From NCBI RefSeq assembly GCF_003944835.1, contig NZ_RWIV01000001.1, positions 313,501 to 377,500 of the forward strand: 64,000 nt of DNA, read 5' to 3'. A model generated the notes under the pieces. It did no database searches, had not been told where the DNA came from, and was given only the letters and a program-made list of their open reading frames with translations. Positions 33,945 to 43,886 of the stretch are shown here, one piece after another. This DNA comes from Bacillus sp. HMF5848 (GTDB taxonomy: Bacteria; Bacillota; Bacilli; Bacillales; HMF5848). Position 1 is the stretch's first letter, and each line of letters begins with the position of its first letter. The position numbers were made by a program, and so were the translations under genes.

Positions 33945-35012
33945 TTGAAGCACTTTTTTTATTTGCTAGCGGTTGTACTAATGTTGAGTGTAGTCCCTGT
34001 ACCAGCGGAGGCCGGTGAGTCAAGCTTAGCCGAGGCCCCAATATTCATAGACGGCAAGCCATATAATTCAAAATTCATTATGATAGAGGGTCATCTTCTC
34101 GTCCCAGCATTATTTTTTAAAAAGACAGGTGCGCAAGTAGATTGGGATAATCAGTACAGATCCGTTGTTTTAAAGGCGCGTGATACCATGTTTGCGTTAC
34201 CAATTGGAAAAAGATATTCTGATGATTTTAACCGTGCTACTGGAACGTGGGAGCGTGGTAAACTTGCAGCGGTACCGATAGAATTAGCAGGAGAGCCTTT
34301 CATTCCGTTAGTCGAGACGGCGAAAAAGCTAGGGATGGATGTAAAGTACGACAGAATAATCGATAGGACATTTATTACTACGCATATAGAATACAAGCCA
34401 AATGAGATTACTGTAGCTAATACGTCGGAGAAGTATGTGGCGTTAACGTTTGATGATGGGCCCGACGATTTTTATACGCCTAGAATTCTTTCCATTTTAA
34501 AAGAAAAAGGTGTTCCAGCGACTTTCTTTGTAATAGGAAGGAATGTATCTAGGTACCCAAACATAACAAAACAGATGGTCAGCGAAGGACATAGTGTCGC
34601 AAACCACACGTGGAGTCATCCAGATTTAAGATACACTTGGTCTGCTGATGTGAAAAAAGAGATACTCGATACACAAGATATAATATTTAAAACAATTGGA
34701 CGTAAATCTGATTTGTTCCGCCCACCATATGGCTTTTATACAAAAGCAGACCTTGCCATATTAAGTGAGATTGGGATGCGTAACATTAAGTGGTCTGTTG
34801 ATACGTTGGATTGGAGCGGGTTAACAGCAGATATGATATTAGATATTGTTAGGCGTGATATAACACCTGGTGGCATTATTTTGCAGCATAATAACTCTGC
34901 TAACAGAAATTTAGAAGGAACCATAGAGGCGCTACCAATCATCATTGATGAACTGAAAAAACAAGGATATATGTTTGTAACACTGCAAACACTACTGGAT
35001 AGGCAAAAGTAA
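33945..35012 (+). CDS. Secreted polysaccharide deacetylase with stalk domain
   Basis: About 355 residues. The TTG at 33945 is chosen because GGAGG lies 8 bp before it; it gives a clean signal peptide ending near PAEAGES. Residues about 30-145 form a copper-amine-oxidase-N (stalk) domain, often involved in wall attachment. From about 160 comes a NodB homology domain: TFDDGPD (metal Asp), HTWSHP (metal His pair), RPPYG, VDTLDWSG and ILQHNN. It probably deacetylates peptidoglycan or another wall glycan outside the cell. It lies divergent from the YczE-like gene. Confidence 0.88.
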   Translation: MKHFFYLLAVVLMLSVVPVPAEAGESSLAEAPIFIDGKPYNSKFIMIEGHLLVPALFFKKTGAQVDWDNQYRSVVLKARDTMFALPIGKRYSDDFNRATGTWERGKLAAVPIELAGEPFIPLVETAKKLGMDVKYDRIIDRTFITTHIEYKPNEITVANTSEKYVALTFDDGPDDFYTPRILSILKEKGVPATFFVIGRNVSRYPNITKQMVSEGHSVANHTWSHPDLRYTWSADVKKEILDTQDIIFKTIGRKSDLFRPPYGFYTKADLAILSEIGMRNIKWSVDTLDWSGLTADMILDIVRRDITPGGIILQHNNSANRNLEGTIEALPIIIDELKKQGYMFVTLQTLLDRQK

Positions 35013-35101
35013 TAAAAATAGACGCTTAGAAAAACATTTCTCTGAGTGTTTGTCACAGACTTTTTAAAAATATTACAATAAACAATGGATGTTGGTGTGG
35101 C

Positions 35102-35677
35102 ATGTTTTATTATAAATATTTCGTTTTTAGTGCGATTCCTGTTGATGAATTAATACAAGCAGAACAGAAATTTTACGAATTCATTACAGCGTTTTGGAAT
35201 GAGTATAATTATTTAACGCCACAATGGTGGTTGTTAGTGTTTCTTAGTGTGATTTCCCCATTTGTTTGGTACTGGTTAATTGATAAAAAAAGAGTCATTG
35301 AAATAACATGTTTTGGCCTGTTTTACGGTGTAGCGGCAATCATTCTTGATTCTATAGGGAGTAGTTTTCTCGTTTGGGCATACCCGGTCCGCCTAACTCC
35401 TCATCTGTTTCCGCAGTTGTATCCATATGATGTAGGTATTGTCATTATCCCGTATATGCTTGTTTATCAAAGGTGGGGGGGGACGTTAAAAAGGTTCTTC
35501 ATTCCGGCAGGACTTATGGCTGCTTTTCTCGCGTTTATAGCGGAACCATTTATGGAATGGTTGGGCATCTATAAGGAAATTACATGGAAGAATATATATT
35601 CATTCCCTATTTATTGGCTGCTTGGTATAATTTGTTGGGCTATCATTCACTACTTTAAAAAGTTAGAGCGACGATAA
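35102..35677 (+). CDS. CBO0543-type membrane protein
   Basis: 191 residues with about five membrane helices. The layout (ITCFGLFYGVAAIILDSIGS, then YPVRLTPHLFPQLYPYDVG and IPYMLVYQRWG) resembles the CBO0543 family of small Firmicute membrane proteins of unknown function. A second family member is at 57.8-58.4 kb. The ribosome site is weak. It follows the deacetylase gene by 90 bp; a poor hairpin at about 35020-35055 may separate them. Confidence 0.68.
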   Translation: MFYYKYFVFSAIPVDELIQAEQKFYEFITAFWNEYNYLTPQWWLLVFLSVISPFVWYWLIDKKRVIEITCFGLFYGVAAIILDSIGSSFLVWAYPVRLTPHLFPQLYPYDVGIVIIPYMLVYQRWGGTLKRFFIPAGLMAAFLAFIAEPFMEWLGIYKEITWKNIYSFPIYWLLGIICWAIIHYFKKLERR

Positions 35678-35746
35678 AACGAGTCGTTCATTTACTCTAC
35701 GGTTTTCAGTCCCGTTAGATGAAGTATAGGTCTCTCTCAAGTGCTA

Positions 35747-35768
35747 GGCCGACAGTTATATGTCGGCC
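35747..35768. terminator. Hairpin between convergent genes
   Basis: GGCCGACA (35747-35754) and TGTCGGCC (35761-35768) form an 8-bp GC-rich stem with a 6-nt loop. T-tracts are poor, so termination would be partial. Confidence 0.5.
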
Positions 35769-35789
35769 AGTCATCTAGACAAAATCTTT

Positions 35790-37160
35790 TTATCTTAAAA
35801 GTATCTTAATTTTTTTCAGCCCGTTTTTAACATTTGGGTAGCGAACAGGTATATCGAATAAAGTAGTTTGTTTAAGAATACTTTTTTTATGAGAAAAGGC
35901 ATCAAAGCTACCTTTTCCGTGATATGATCCTATCCCGCTGGTCTTCACACCACCAAAAGGTAAATATGGTGAGGCGAAGTGAAAGACAGTGTCGTTTATA
36001 CAGCCACCACCAAACGGTAGAGTATTTACTATATCTTGCTGAAGTGCTAGGCTTTCAGAAAAAATATAGAGTGCAAGAGGATGTGGTTGCTTACGGATGC
36101 CTTCAATCACTTCTGATATGTTTGTGTATTCTATAACTGGCAAAATAGGACCGAATATTTCATCTTGCATAACAGAATCGGCCCATGAAATATCCGTTAG
36201 TATGGTGGGCTCAATCATGTTTGTTGCTTGATCTGTCTTACCACCAGCATAGACCTTCCCGTTATTTAAAAAACCACTCAGTCTTTTAAAATGGTTTTCA
36301 TTTACTATACGTGTGAAGCTCTCATTTTTTAATGGATTATCTCCATATAGCTCTCGAGTTGCCTTGGCAAGATGTTTTAAAAAAGTCTCTTTTATATTTT
36401 TATGAACGTACAGATAATCGGGAGCAATACATGTTTGCCCCGCATTGATATATTTCCCCCAAGCAATTCTTTTAGCAGCAAGCTCTATTTTCGCATCATC
36501 ATGAACGATGCACGGACTTTTTCCGCCTAATTCTAATGTAATAGGGGTTAGTTTTTTGGCAGCGGCCTCCATTATTATTTTTCCAACAGGCACACTACCT
36601 GTGAAGAAAATATAATCAACGTCCTCCTGGAGAAGAGCTGTACTCGTTTCGACGCCACCTTTGACAACAGACACATGCTCCTCCGGAAAAGTACTTTGTA
36701 TAATTTTTTCTATTGCATTAGCTGTATGTGGTGTTAGCTCCGATGGCTTGATGATGGCACAGTTGCCTGCGGCTATAGCACCGATTAACGGAGCAAGTGC
36801 TAGCTGAAAAGGATAATTCCACGGTGAGATGATAAGTGCTACACCATAAGGTTCAGCGTAAATGTAACTTTTAGAACCGATGTGAGTCAGTGGTGTTTTA
36901 ACTTTCTTCGGTTTTGTCCATAACCGTAAATGATCCATTATGAAGCTTATTTCTTTTAAAACAACACCAATTTCCGTAGAGTATGCTTCAAATTCGGATT
37001 TATTTAAATCTGATTGTAATGCGTGTAAAAGCTCTTTTTCATGGGATTGTATGGCAGATTTGAGAGTGCGGAGTGCGTTTAATCGAAATGGAAGATTTTT
37101 TGTTTGGTTTGTTAAGAAAAATGCTTTTTGTTTTGCGATAAGTTTGTTATAAGTTTCCAT
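35790..37160 (-). CDS. Aldehyde dehydrogenase (class 3, YwdH/AldH type)
   Basis: 456 residues, NAD(P)-dependent oxidation of aldehydes to acids. The length and lack of a long N-terminal extension fit class 3 fatty-aldehyde-type enzymes. Cofactor segment is SPWNYPFQLALAPLIGAIAA, the catalytic Glu lies in LELGGKSPCIV and the nucleophile Cys in NAGQTCIAPDY. A hydrophobic/basic C-terminus (KNGLKKIKILLR) may touch the membrane. Start ATG follows AGGGAGG. It lies 30 bp after a reductase related to fatty-acyl reductases, so both may deal with lipid aldehydes. Confidence 0.92.
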   Translation of the reverse strand: METYNKLIAKQKAFFLTNQTKNLPFRLNALRTLKSAIQSHEKELLHALQSDLNKSEFEAYSTEIGVVLKEISFIMDHLRLWTKPKKVKTPLTHIGSKSYIYAEPYGVALIISPWNYPFQLALAPLIGAIAAGNCAIIKPSELTPHTANAIEKIIQSTFPEEHVSVVKGGVETSTALLQEDVDYIFFTGSVPVGKIIMEAAAKKLTPITLELGGKSPCIVHDDAKIELAAKRIAWGKYINAGQTCIAPDYLYVHKNIKETFLKHLAKATRELYGDNPLKNESFTRIVNENHFKRLSGFLNNGKVYAGGKTDQATNMIEPTILTDISWADSVMQDEIFGPILPVIEYTNISEVIEGIRKQPHPLALYIFSESLALQQDIVNTLPFGGGCINDTVFHFASPYLPFGGVKTSGIGSYHGKGSFDAFSHKKSILKQTTLFDIPVRYPNVKNGLKKIKILLR

Positions 37161-37190
37161 AATACCCTCCCTTGCAGATTGGAATTTTTG

Positions 37191-38288
37191 TTAAGTAATC
37201 TTAATTTGTTTATTAGTATCATGTTTATGCTTTTTATAAAATGTAACGATAGCGGGTATCACATCCTTGAAATCTGGACATGAAATACCAGAACCTTCAA
37301 GATCTTTTTGTGATTGTGAGCAATCATATTCAGCCATACACGTAAAATAATCCATCGCTTCTCTTTCAACCCGCACCCATTTTCTAAATGCAGGAATCGA
37401 AAGGGCCCACTTTGACAATGAGAGTGGAATCATACCTTTTGGCTCTTTACCAAGAAATTCTTTCATAAGCATTCGATACACGTCTTGTACGTTATATGGA
37501 TTTGGATCGGTCAGCTGATACGTTTTACCAATACCAACCTCCGCATGACTAAGATAAATTGTTGCATTAAAAATGTAATCTATCGGTACAAAATTACCAT
37601 CTGCCTTGCCGTTTCCAAGGTAAGGAATAATCGGCAAAAATTGAAGCTTGTCAAAGAAATTCAAGATAAAATACGGACCATCAAATTTTATAGTTTCACC
37701 TGTTTGAGAATGTCCGACTACAATGCCTGGTCTAATTATGGTCAATGGTACTTTGTCAACAATGCTTTGCACTAAAACCTCAGCTTCGTACTTTGTTCGT
37801 TCATAATGATTTTTAAAGCTTTGATTCATATCTAGCTCTGTTTCGAGAATACGTCCTTCTCGCGTACCTGCTACATAGGACGTGCTAAAATATACATAAC
37901 GCTGCAAGTTAGATAACAATAATACCCAATCATTCACATGCTTTGTGCCATTCACGTTCACATTATTAGCAATTTTCTCTGGTACAGCAAGGTCATATAT
38001 CGCTGCTAAGTGAAATACATGGGTAACAGAATGTGTTAACGTGCTACTTATTTCAGGCTTAATATCTAAATCTGGTTTGGTGATGTCCCCTAACACAATG
38101 GTAAAGGCTTCTATGTCAATATTCTCTTCATCTGCAATGCTCCTAATAGAAGCATTAGCTTTTTCCAACATAGAAGGTAAAACAAGAAGATAGATTCGGT
38201 CAATGGCGTAATGATCATGAATGATTTGCTTAATTAATGATGTTGCAATAAAACCAGGAAATCCAGTGAAAAAATAAGTATTCCCCAA
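37191..38288 (-). CDS. NAD-binding reductase of the male-sterility/thioester-reductase type
   Basis: 365 residues, extended short-chain dehydrogenase fold. The nucleotide motif is TGFPGFIATSLI at the N-terminus. HLAAIYDLAVP and the active-site pair YERTKYEAE (YxxxK) match the thioester-reductase/fatty-acyl-reductase branch (NAD_binding_4). It has no adenylation or carrier domain. Start is TTG after an AGGGGG site. It is probably transcribed with the aldehyde dehydrogenase; the substrate is unknown. Confidence 0.8.
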   Translation of the reverse strand: MGNTYFFTGFPGFIATSLIKQIIHDHYAIDRIYLLVLPSMLEKANASIRSIADEENIDIEAFTIVLGDITKPDLDIKPEISSTLTHSVTHVFHLAAIYDLAVPEKIANNVNVNGTKHVNDWVLLLSNLQRYVYFSTSYVAGTREGRILETELDMNQSFKNHYERTKYEAEVLVQSIVDKVPLTIIRPGIVVGHSQTGETIKFDGPYFILNFFDKLQFLPIIPYLGNGKADGNFVPIDYIFNATIYLSHAEVGIGKTYQLTDPNPYNVQDVYRMLMKEFLGKEPKGMIPLSLSKWALSIPAFRKWVRVEREAMDYFTCMAEYDCSQSQKDLEGSGISCPDFKDVIPAIVTFYKKHKHDTNKQIKIT

Positions 38289-38718
38289 CGTAACGCCCCC
38301 TAAGTGTAATTTTTGCTCTCTTTCTACTAATAGAAAAAAGTGTTAACACTAATAATAACAGAATTTTCTAATTATTTAAAAGTAAATGTTTCCAAACTTT
38401 TACAATATATTTATTCACCTTCCCCTAAAAAAATAATATATGTTTGGACAATAGTTGAAAAAACACTTTTGCGGATATATCAAATGTTTTGGTTGCATGT
38501 TGTTCAATAGATTCAGCAGCTCTTAAACAGAACAGAAGTGTTCCCCATCGTGATAAAAATTAAGTCGTGCTCAGTGCATACGCAGACTCGAGGAAGGGAA
38601 AAAACCTTTGGGCTTCAACTACTAGTAGCTGAGTAAACTGCAAATATTAACAAGCAGAAAAAAGAGTAGAGAACATGCCTTAATTGGGCATTAAATATCT
38701 TAATAAAACTTTACAAGT
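38289..38718. other. Gene-free stretch
   Basis: About 430 bp without a supported gene between divergent units. A short GC-richer piece at about 38565-38640 with CTCGAGGAAGGG recalls the element at 5150, but is too degraded to call a copy. Confidence 0.35.
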
Positions 38719-38747
38719 TTGCAACAGTATGAAGGTGTACATATGAT
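38719..38747 (+). promoter_or_regulatory. Probable promoter of chromate transporter gene
   Basis: TTGCAA (38719-38724) and TATGAT (38742-38747) with the ideal 17-bp spacer, about 40 bp before the start codon. Confidence 0.6.
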
Positions 38748-38787
38748 AAAATAGACGGAAGGATTTTATAATAAGGAGTAATAATAT

Positions 38788-39957
38788 ATGTCATTAAAAT
38801 CACTTTGGGAAATTTTACTTGTCTCTCTTAGACTTGGTTTTACATCGTTTGGGGGACCAGTTGCGCATTTAGGGTATTTTCATGAAGAATACGTAAGAAG
38901 AAGAAAATGGCTTGATGAAAAGAGCTACGCTGACTTAGTAGCATTATGTCAGTTTTTACCTGGCCCAGCGTCAAGTCAGGTTGGAATTGGAATTGGTGTC
39001 GCTAGAGCGGGTGCAATCGGAGGTTTTGTCGCTTTTCTAGGTTTTACAATGCCGTCTGTCATAGCTCTTATTGCGTTTGCTTTATTACTTACTAATGTGA
39101 ATGTAGCAGATGCCGGATGGATACATGGGTTGAAAATTGTAGCTGTAGCTGTTGTCGCACATGCCATTCTTGGTATGGGACAAAAGCTTGCACCAGATTT
39201 AAAACGAAAAGCGATCGTGTTGTTTGCTATTGCTACTACTCTTGTATGGCAAACGGCTTTTACACAAATAGCTATTATTGTGGTTGCTGCTCTTATGGGT
39301 TTTATTCTATTCAAACAAGAAGAGACAGAGCTGAGAAGTTCAATCAATATAAACATTTCGCGAACGTTTGCCACGATGTGTTTATTATTATTTTTTGCAT
39401 TATTATTTGTATTACCGATAGTAAAAGGAACATCACAGTGGCTTACTATGTTTGATAGCTTTTATCGATCTGGTGCTTTAGTGTTTGGGGGCGGTCATGT
39501 AGTGCTACCACTATTAGAACGTGAGTTTGTTCCTACTGGTCTTTTATCAAAAGAAGCTTTCTTAGCTGGGTATGGTGCTGCACAGGCTGTACCAGGTCCT
39601 TTGTTCACATTTGCCGCGTATTTAGGAGCAGTGATGGCAGGCTGGCAAGGTGGACTTATTGCAACAGCTGCTATTTTTTTACCAGCCTTTCTTCTCGTTT
39701 TTGGTACATTACCGTTTTGGGCTGCATTACGTCGCAATACGAAGGTTCGTGGCGCTTTAGTAGGGGTCAACGCTGCAGTTGTTGGTATTTTAATTGCAGC
39801 TTTTTACAATCCGATCTGGATAAGCTCCATTTTTAGGCCGATAGACTTTGCCTTTGCCGCTGTGTTATTTAGCTTACTAATTCATTGGAAGCTACCTCCG
39901 TGGATCATCGTAGTTATAGGTGCTATTGGGGGACAACTGTTAATACTCATACCGTAG
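38788..39957 (+). CDS. chrA: Chromate transporter ChrA
   Basis: A 389-residue CHR-family membrane protein with two homologous halves, about 10-12 helices. The first half begins RLGFTSFGGPVAHLGYFHEE and has QFLPGPASSQVG; the second repeats the pattern as GALVFGGGHVVLPLLE and AAQAVPGPLFTFAAYLG. This two-domain form exports chromate, usually using the proton gradient; some relatives in bacilli are of unknown substrate. It is a single gene with its own promoter and no chrR-type reductase nearby. Confidence 0.9.
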   Translation: MSLKSLWEILLVSLRLGFTSFGGPVAHLGYFHEEYVRRRKWLDEKSYADLVALCQFLPGPASSQVGIGIGVARAGAIGGFVAFLGFTMPSVIALIAFALLLTNVNVADAGWIHGLKIVAVAVVAHAILGMGQKLAPDLKRKAIVLFAIATTLVWQTAFTQIAIIVVAALMGFILFKQEETELRSSININISRTFATMCLLLFFALLFVLPIVKGTSQWLTMFDSFYRSGALVFGGGHVVLPLLEREFVPTGLLSKEAFLAGYGAAQAVPGPLFTFAAYLGAVMAGWQGGLIATAAIFLPAFLLVFGTLPFWAALRRNTKVRGALVGVNAAVVGILIAAFYNPIWISSIFRPIDFAFAAVLFSLLIHWKLPPWIIVVIGAIGGQLLILIP

Positions 39958-40010
39958 TTGTTCATATGTCTTTCTTGCTAAAGAGATAGTTAGTTTTACT
40001 TATTAAGTAT

Positions 40011-40038
40011 TTAACAATTCTAAATAGTAAGGTACAAT
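40011..40038 (+). promoter_or_regulatory. Probable promoter of chemoreceptor gene
   Basis: TTAACA (40011-40016) and TACAAT (40033-40038), spacer 16, just before the ribosome site TGGAGG. Confidence 0.45.
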
Positions 40039-40066
40039 TTTAGTAACATAATAGTGGAGGATTAAT

Positions 40067-41749
40067 ATGAAAAGCATAAAGGCGAAACTTCTTTTAGCAT
40101 TTACTTCTATTATCTTATTAACAGTTATTTTAGGCTCTTATAATTTTTATGCAACAACGAAAGTAACACAAGAAACGAAGGATATGGTATATGAGCAGCT
40201 TCCACTGCTGATTGCCGAAGAACAATTGGTTTTCAATATTGCTCATAGAATTTCCTTATTAAGAGGATATATTTTAGATGGTGATTTATTATACAAAGCT
40301 CAATATGAGCAATATACGGAGTCTGGTATCACCATACAAGAGAGAATGTTAACACATTCGGATAATGAAGAAGCAAAAATATTAGTTGCAAAAACGAATG
40401 AATTAAATACAGTTATAAAAGAAAAAGTTCTTAAACTGTATGATGAAGGTTCTAAAGATAAAGCACGGAGAGTCTTATCAGATGAGGTGCAGCCAATTGC
40501 GCAAGACATCATTAGCGGGTATGAAATGTTAGCTGCTCACAGTGAAGGCAACATCACGGCAGAGGGGCAATCGATATTGAAAGCGGAAGAATCGCTTAAA
40601 AATATAGGTGGTATTATTTCAATACTAAGCATTTTAGTTGGTGGAATTATAGCAACAATAATGGCGCGAGTAATTACAAACCCAATTGTACAAGTATCTC
40701 AGCGAATGAAGAGTATGTCAGAAGGCGATTTAAGTCAAGATGAGATCAAAATTAAAGGGAAAGATGAAATTAGTCAACTAGCTCGCGCAGCAAACGATAT
40801 GCAAGCTAGTTTAAAAGATATGATGAGACAAGTTCTTGAAGCATCAAATATGGTTTCAACTAGAAGTGTTGAGTTTAGTAGGTCTGCAAATGAAGTAAGA
40901 GAGGGTAGTGAGCAAATTGCTTCTACGATGCAGGAACTTTCGAGTGGAGCGGAAACACAAGCAAATAGTTCAAGTCAATTGATGGATGCAATGGAAAGTC
41001 TTGTACAGCGTATTAAAGAGGCGTATGAAACAGGAGATAGTGTATCTCAAACGTCACAATCTATTTCGGCTAAGGCAAGCGAAGGTAGTAAGCTGATGGA
41101 CAAGTCTATTGACCAAATGAACACGATCAATGAAATCGTGAAGGATGCTGTGCATAAAGTACGTAGGCTTGATGAACAATCACAAGATATTTCTAAGCTT
41201 GTAAAAGTCATACAAGATATTGCTGAACAAACAAATCTTTTGTCATTAAATGCAGCTATTGAAGCAGCCAGAGCAGGTGAGCACGGAAAAGGCTTTGCTG
41301 TTGTAGCCAATGAAGTGCGTAAGTTAGCGGAACAAGTATCTACGTCTGTCGTAGACATTACGAATATAGTAAATGGTATACAACATGAATCAAATGCGGT
41401 TGTACATTCGTTAGAGTCGGGATACGAACAAGTTGAGCAAGGCTCGAAGCAAATAGAAACAACTGGCTATACATTTAGCACGATTAATGAAGCAGTATCC
41501 GATATGGCTATGAGTATGCAGCGTATTTCTACTAGTTTGCAAGAGATTGTAGAAAATAGCGCCGAGATGAAGAAGAACATTGAAGAGGTCGCATCGGTAT
41601 CAGAGGAATCAGCTGCTGGTATAGAACAAGCAACAGCCTCAACGCAGCAATCAAGTAGTTCTATGGAAGAGGTTGCGAGAAGTGCTGAAGAGTTATCCGA
41701 GGTTGCTAATCAGCTTCAAAATCAAGTCAACCGCTTTAAACTAAACTAA
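40067..41749 (+). CDS. Methyl-accepting chemotaxis protein
   Basis: 560 residues. A membrane anchor (about 7-27) and a four-helix-bundle sensory domain outside the membrane (about 30-180) are followed by a second membrane segment (about 182-204). Then come HAMP (about 205-258) and the long cytoplasmic coiled-coil signalling domain. Its hairpin tip [20 protein letters not shown] (about 384-403) binds CheA/CheW. Gln/Glu pairs suited to methylation flank it. No ligand can be inferred. It is monocistronic, ending at a shared terminator. Confidence 0.94.
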   Translation: MKSIKAKLLLAFTSIILLTVILGSYNFYATTKVTQETKDMVYEQLPLLIAEEQLVFNIAHRISLLRGYILDGDLLYKAQYEQYTESGITIQERMLTHSDNEEAKILVAKTNELNTVIKEKVLKLYDEGSKDKARRVLSDEVQPIAQDIISGYEMLAAHSEGNITAEGQSILKAEESLKNIGGIISILSILVGGIIATIMARVITNPIVQVSQRMKSMSEGDLSQDEIKIKGKDEISQLARAANDMQASLKDMMRQVLEASNMVSTRSVEFSRSANEVREGSEQIASTMQELSSGAETQANSSSQLMDAMESLVQRIKEAYETGDSVSQTSQSISAKASEGSKLMDKSIDQMNTINEIVKDAVHKVRRLDEQSQDISKLVKVIQDIAEQTNLLSLNAAIEAARAGEHGKGFAVVANEVRKLAEQVSTSVVDITNIVNGIQHESNAVVHSLESGYEQVEQGSKQIETTGYTFSTINEAVSDMAMSMQRISTSLQEIVENSAEMKKNIEEVASVSEESAAGIEQATASTQQSSSSMEEVARSAEELSEVANQLQNQVNRFKLN

Positions 41750-41763
41750 ACTAACTAAACTAA

Positions 41764-41801
41764 AAGAAACACGCTTGGAGAAAATTCCAGGCGTGTTTCT
41801 T
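41764..41801. terminator. Bidirectional terminator
   Basis: AAGAAACACGC (41764-41774) pairs with GCGTGTTTCTT (41791-41801), with a second inner stem TTGGA/TTCCA. It lies between the convergent chemoreceptor and nadA genes. Confidence 0.85.
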
Positions 41802-41824
41802 TATCGTGTAGGCCAAGAGATGTA

Positions 41825-42928
41825 TTATGCTAACTGTAGCATACGGTTTAACGCTAATTGAGCCTCGTCTGCTACCGTGGAAGCAACGACTATTTGCTGT
41901 AATATTACATCATTTTCAATAGATTCTAGCATCCATAACAGGTGAGGTAAGTCTATTCTGTTCATCGTTAAGCATGGACACATGTTTGGATTCAGTGAAT
42001 AAATTGTTTTATCAGAGTGCTGCTGAGCTAAGCGAGAAACTAAGTTCATTTCTGTTCCAATCGCCCAAACTGAACCGGCTGGTGCTGCTTCAATCATGTT
42101 GATGATGTAGTTCGTGGAACCAGCAAAATCTGATTGCGATACAACTTCTTGTGTACATTCTGGATGAACAAGAATAGAAGCGTTAGGATGTTTTTTACGG
42201 AAATCTTTAATATTTTGAACCGTGAAATTCATATGCACGGAACAATGCCCTTTCCACAAAATAATTCTTACATCCTCAACCGTACCGTCATACTCAAGTT
42301 TATTTTGGATAGGGTCCCATACAGCCATGTGCTCAAGTGGAATGCCGAGGTCAAGTGCAGTATTACGCCCTAAGTGTTGATCAGGTAAAAATAAAATCCG
42401 TTCTTTTTGTGAGAAAGCCCATTGCAATACTTTTTTAGCATTAGAGGATGTGCAGCATGAGCCACCATGGCGTCCAACAAACGATTTGATGGCCGCTGTT
42501 GAATTTACATACGTCAGCGGGACAATCGTATCACCGAATACATCTTGTAATGTATGCCAAGCTCTTTCTGTTTGCTGTAAATCTGCCATATCAGCCATAG
42601 AACAACCAGCTCGTAAATCGGGTAACATAACAACTTGATCATCACTAGTTAAAATGTCGGCTGTTTCTGCCATGAAGTGTACACCGCAAAATACGATATA
42701 TTGAGCATCTGTATTTTGCCTAGCAAGCTGTGCTAATTGTAATGAATCACCAGTATCATCAGCAAACTGTACGACTTCATCTTTTTGATAATGGTGGCAT
42801 GGAATATATAGTTTACTTCCCATTTTCTCTTTAATACTGCGAACTCTCTCTTCCATTTCCGGAATGGTCATAGTTTTATATTTATCTGGAATAGAAGAGG
42901 TTTGCTTCATAAAATCTAAAACACTCAT
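41825..42928 (-). CDS. nadA: Quinolinate synthase
   Basis: 367 residues. It condenses iminoaspartate with DHAP to quinolinate, using a [4Fe-4S] cluster. The three cluster cysteines are in [20 protein letters not shown] and NPNMCPCLT. The chosen start (42928) has AGGAGGATC just before it; the frame is open 25 codons further upstream without a ribosome site. It is the third gene of the nadBCA operon. Its cluster probably depends on the NifS-like desulfurase encoded on the other side of the operator. Confidence 0.95.
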   Translation of the reverse strand: MSVLDFMKQTSSIPDKYKTMTIPEMEERVRSIKEKMGSKLYIPCHHYQKDEVVQFADDTGDSLQLAQLARQNTDAQYIVFCGVHFMAETADILTSDDQVVMLPDLRAGCSMADMADLQQTERAWHTLQDVFGDTIVPLTYVNSTAAIKSFVGRHGGSCCTSSNAKKVLQWAFSQKERILFLPDQHLGRNTALDLGIPLEHMAVWDPIQNKLEYDGTVEDVRIILWKGHCSVHMNFTVQNIKDFRKKHPNASILVHPECTQEVVSQSDFAGSTNYIINMIEAAPAGSVWAIGTEMNLVSRLAQQHSDKTIYSLNPNMCPCLTMNRIDLPHLLWMLESIENDVILQQIVVASTVADEAQLALNRMLQLA

Positions 42929-43019
42929 GAAAGATCCTCCTTTTGAACCGTATAAGAAAGTATAAAATGATGAACATAGAATATTGTCTAGAGGCAGCGC
43001 CAAAGGCTCAAGGGGAAAC

Positions 43020-43874
43020 CTACTCGTTTGTCGTTTGTTTCCTCACTTGTACACGAAAACTAATGTCTAACGCTTTTGCTGAATGTGTAAGCATACCAAG
43101 AGAAATATAATTAACGCCTGTTTGGCCATATTCGCTTATGTTTTCTAATGAAATACCACCGGATGCCTCTGTCACAATGTGACTAGGCACAAGAGGGAGT
43201 AAAGCTTCAATTTCTTGCGGCGTACGGTTGTCGAACATAATGACATCGACACCTGCTTCGACAGCTTGTTGAACTTGCCATTCTGTTTCAGTCTCGATTT
43301 CAATTTTTACCATATGGCCGATTTGGTCTCGCACCGCTTGAACGGCTTCAACAATGGACCCGCAATAGGCAATGTGGTTGTCTTTCATCATGACTGCATC
43401 GTATAAGCCGTTGCGGTGATTGAAAGCACCGCCGCAACGCACCGCATATTTTTCAAGCATGCGCAGACCAGGAGTAGTTTTACGTGTATCTACTAACCTT
43501 GTTGAGCTGTTACCTATTAACTGAACGGCTTTGTTAGTGAGAGAAGCAATCCCACTCATTCTTTGTACAAGGTTTAAAATCACTCTTTCGCCTGTCAATA
43601 AATCAGTTACCGGACCTTCTACCTCAGCGATAATCTGTCCTTTTTTAACCATCATACCTTCTTCCACTTTTGCTTTTACTTCAATACTTGGATTAAGTAG
43701 ATGATAGCCTTCATGAATAATTGATAATCCTGCTATTATCCCGGCTTCTTTTGCAATAAAAGCACCTTTCCCTGTAACGGAAGGGGAGAAGATTGTTTCA
43801 CTTGTAATATCTCTATCACCGATATCCTCGTTAAAAAAACTTGTTAACATCTGACGTAACTTAATTCGGTTCAT
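43020..43874 (-). CDS. nadC: Nicotinate-nucleotide pyrophosphorylase (carboxylating)
   Basis: 284 residues. It converts quinolinate and PRPP to nicotinate mononucleotide. The family motifs [39 protein letters not shown] and [11 protein letters not shown] are present. ATG 43874 follows GAGGGA; a GTG four codons upstream is possible but lacks spacing to a ribosome site. It lies 12 bp after the nadB stop and 91 bp before nadA. Confidence 0.95.
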   Translation of the reverse strand: MNRIKLRQMLTSFFNEDIGDRDITSETIFSPSVTGKGAFIAKEAGIIAGLSIIHEGYHLLNPSIEVKAKVEEGMMVKKGQIIAEVEGPVTDLLTGERVILNLVQRMSGIASLTNKAVQLIGNSSTRLVDTRKTTPGLRMLEKYAVRCGGAFNHRNGLYDAVMMKDNHIAYCGSIVEAVQAVRDQIGHMVKIEIETETEWQVQQAVEAGVDVIMFDNRTPQEIEALLPLVPSHIVTEASGGISLENISEYGQTGVNYISLGMLTHSAKALDISFRVQVRKQTTNE

Positions 43875-43886
43875 AAAATCCCTCAC

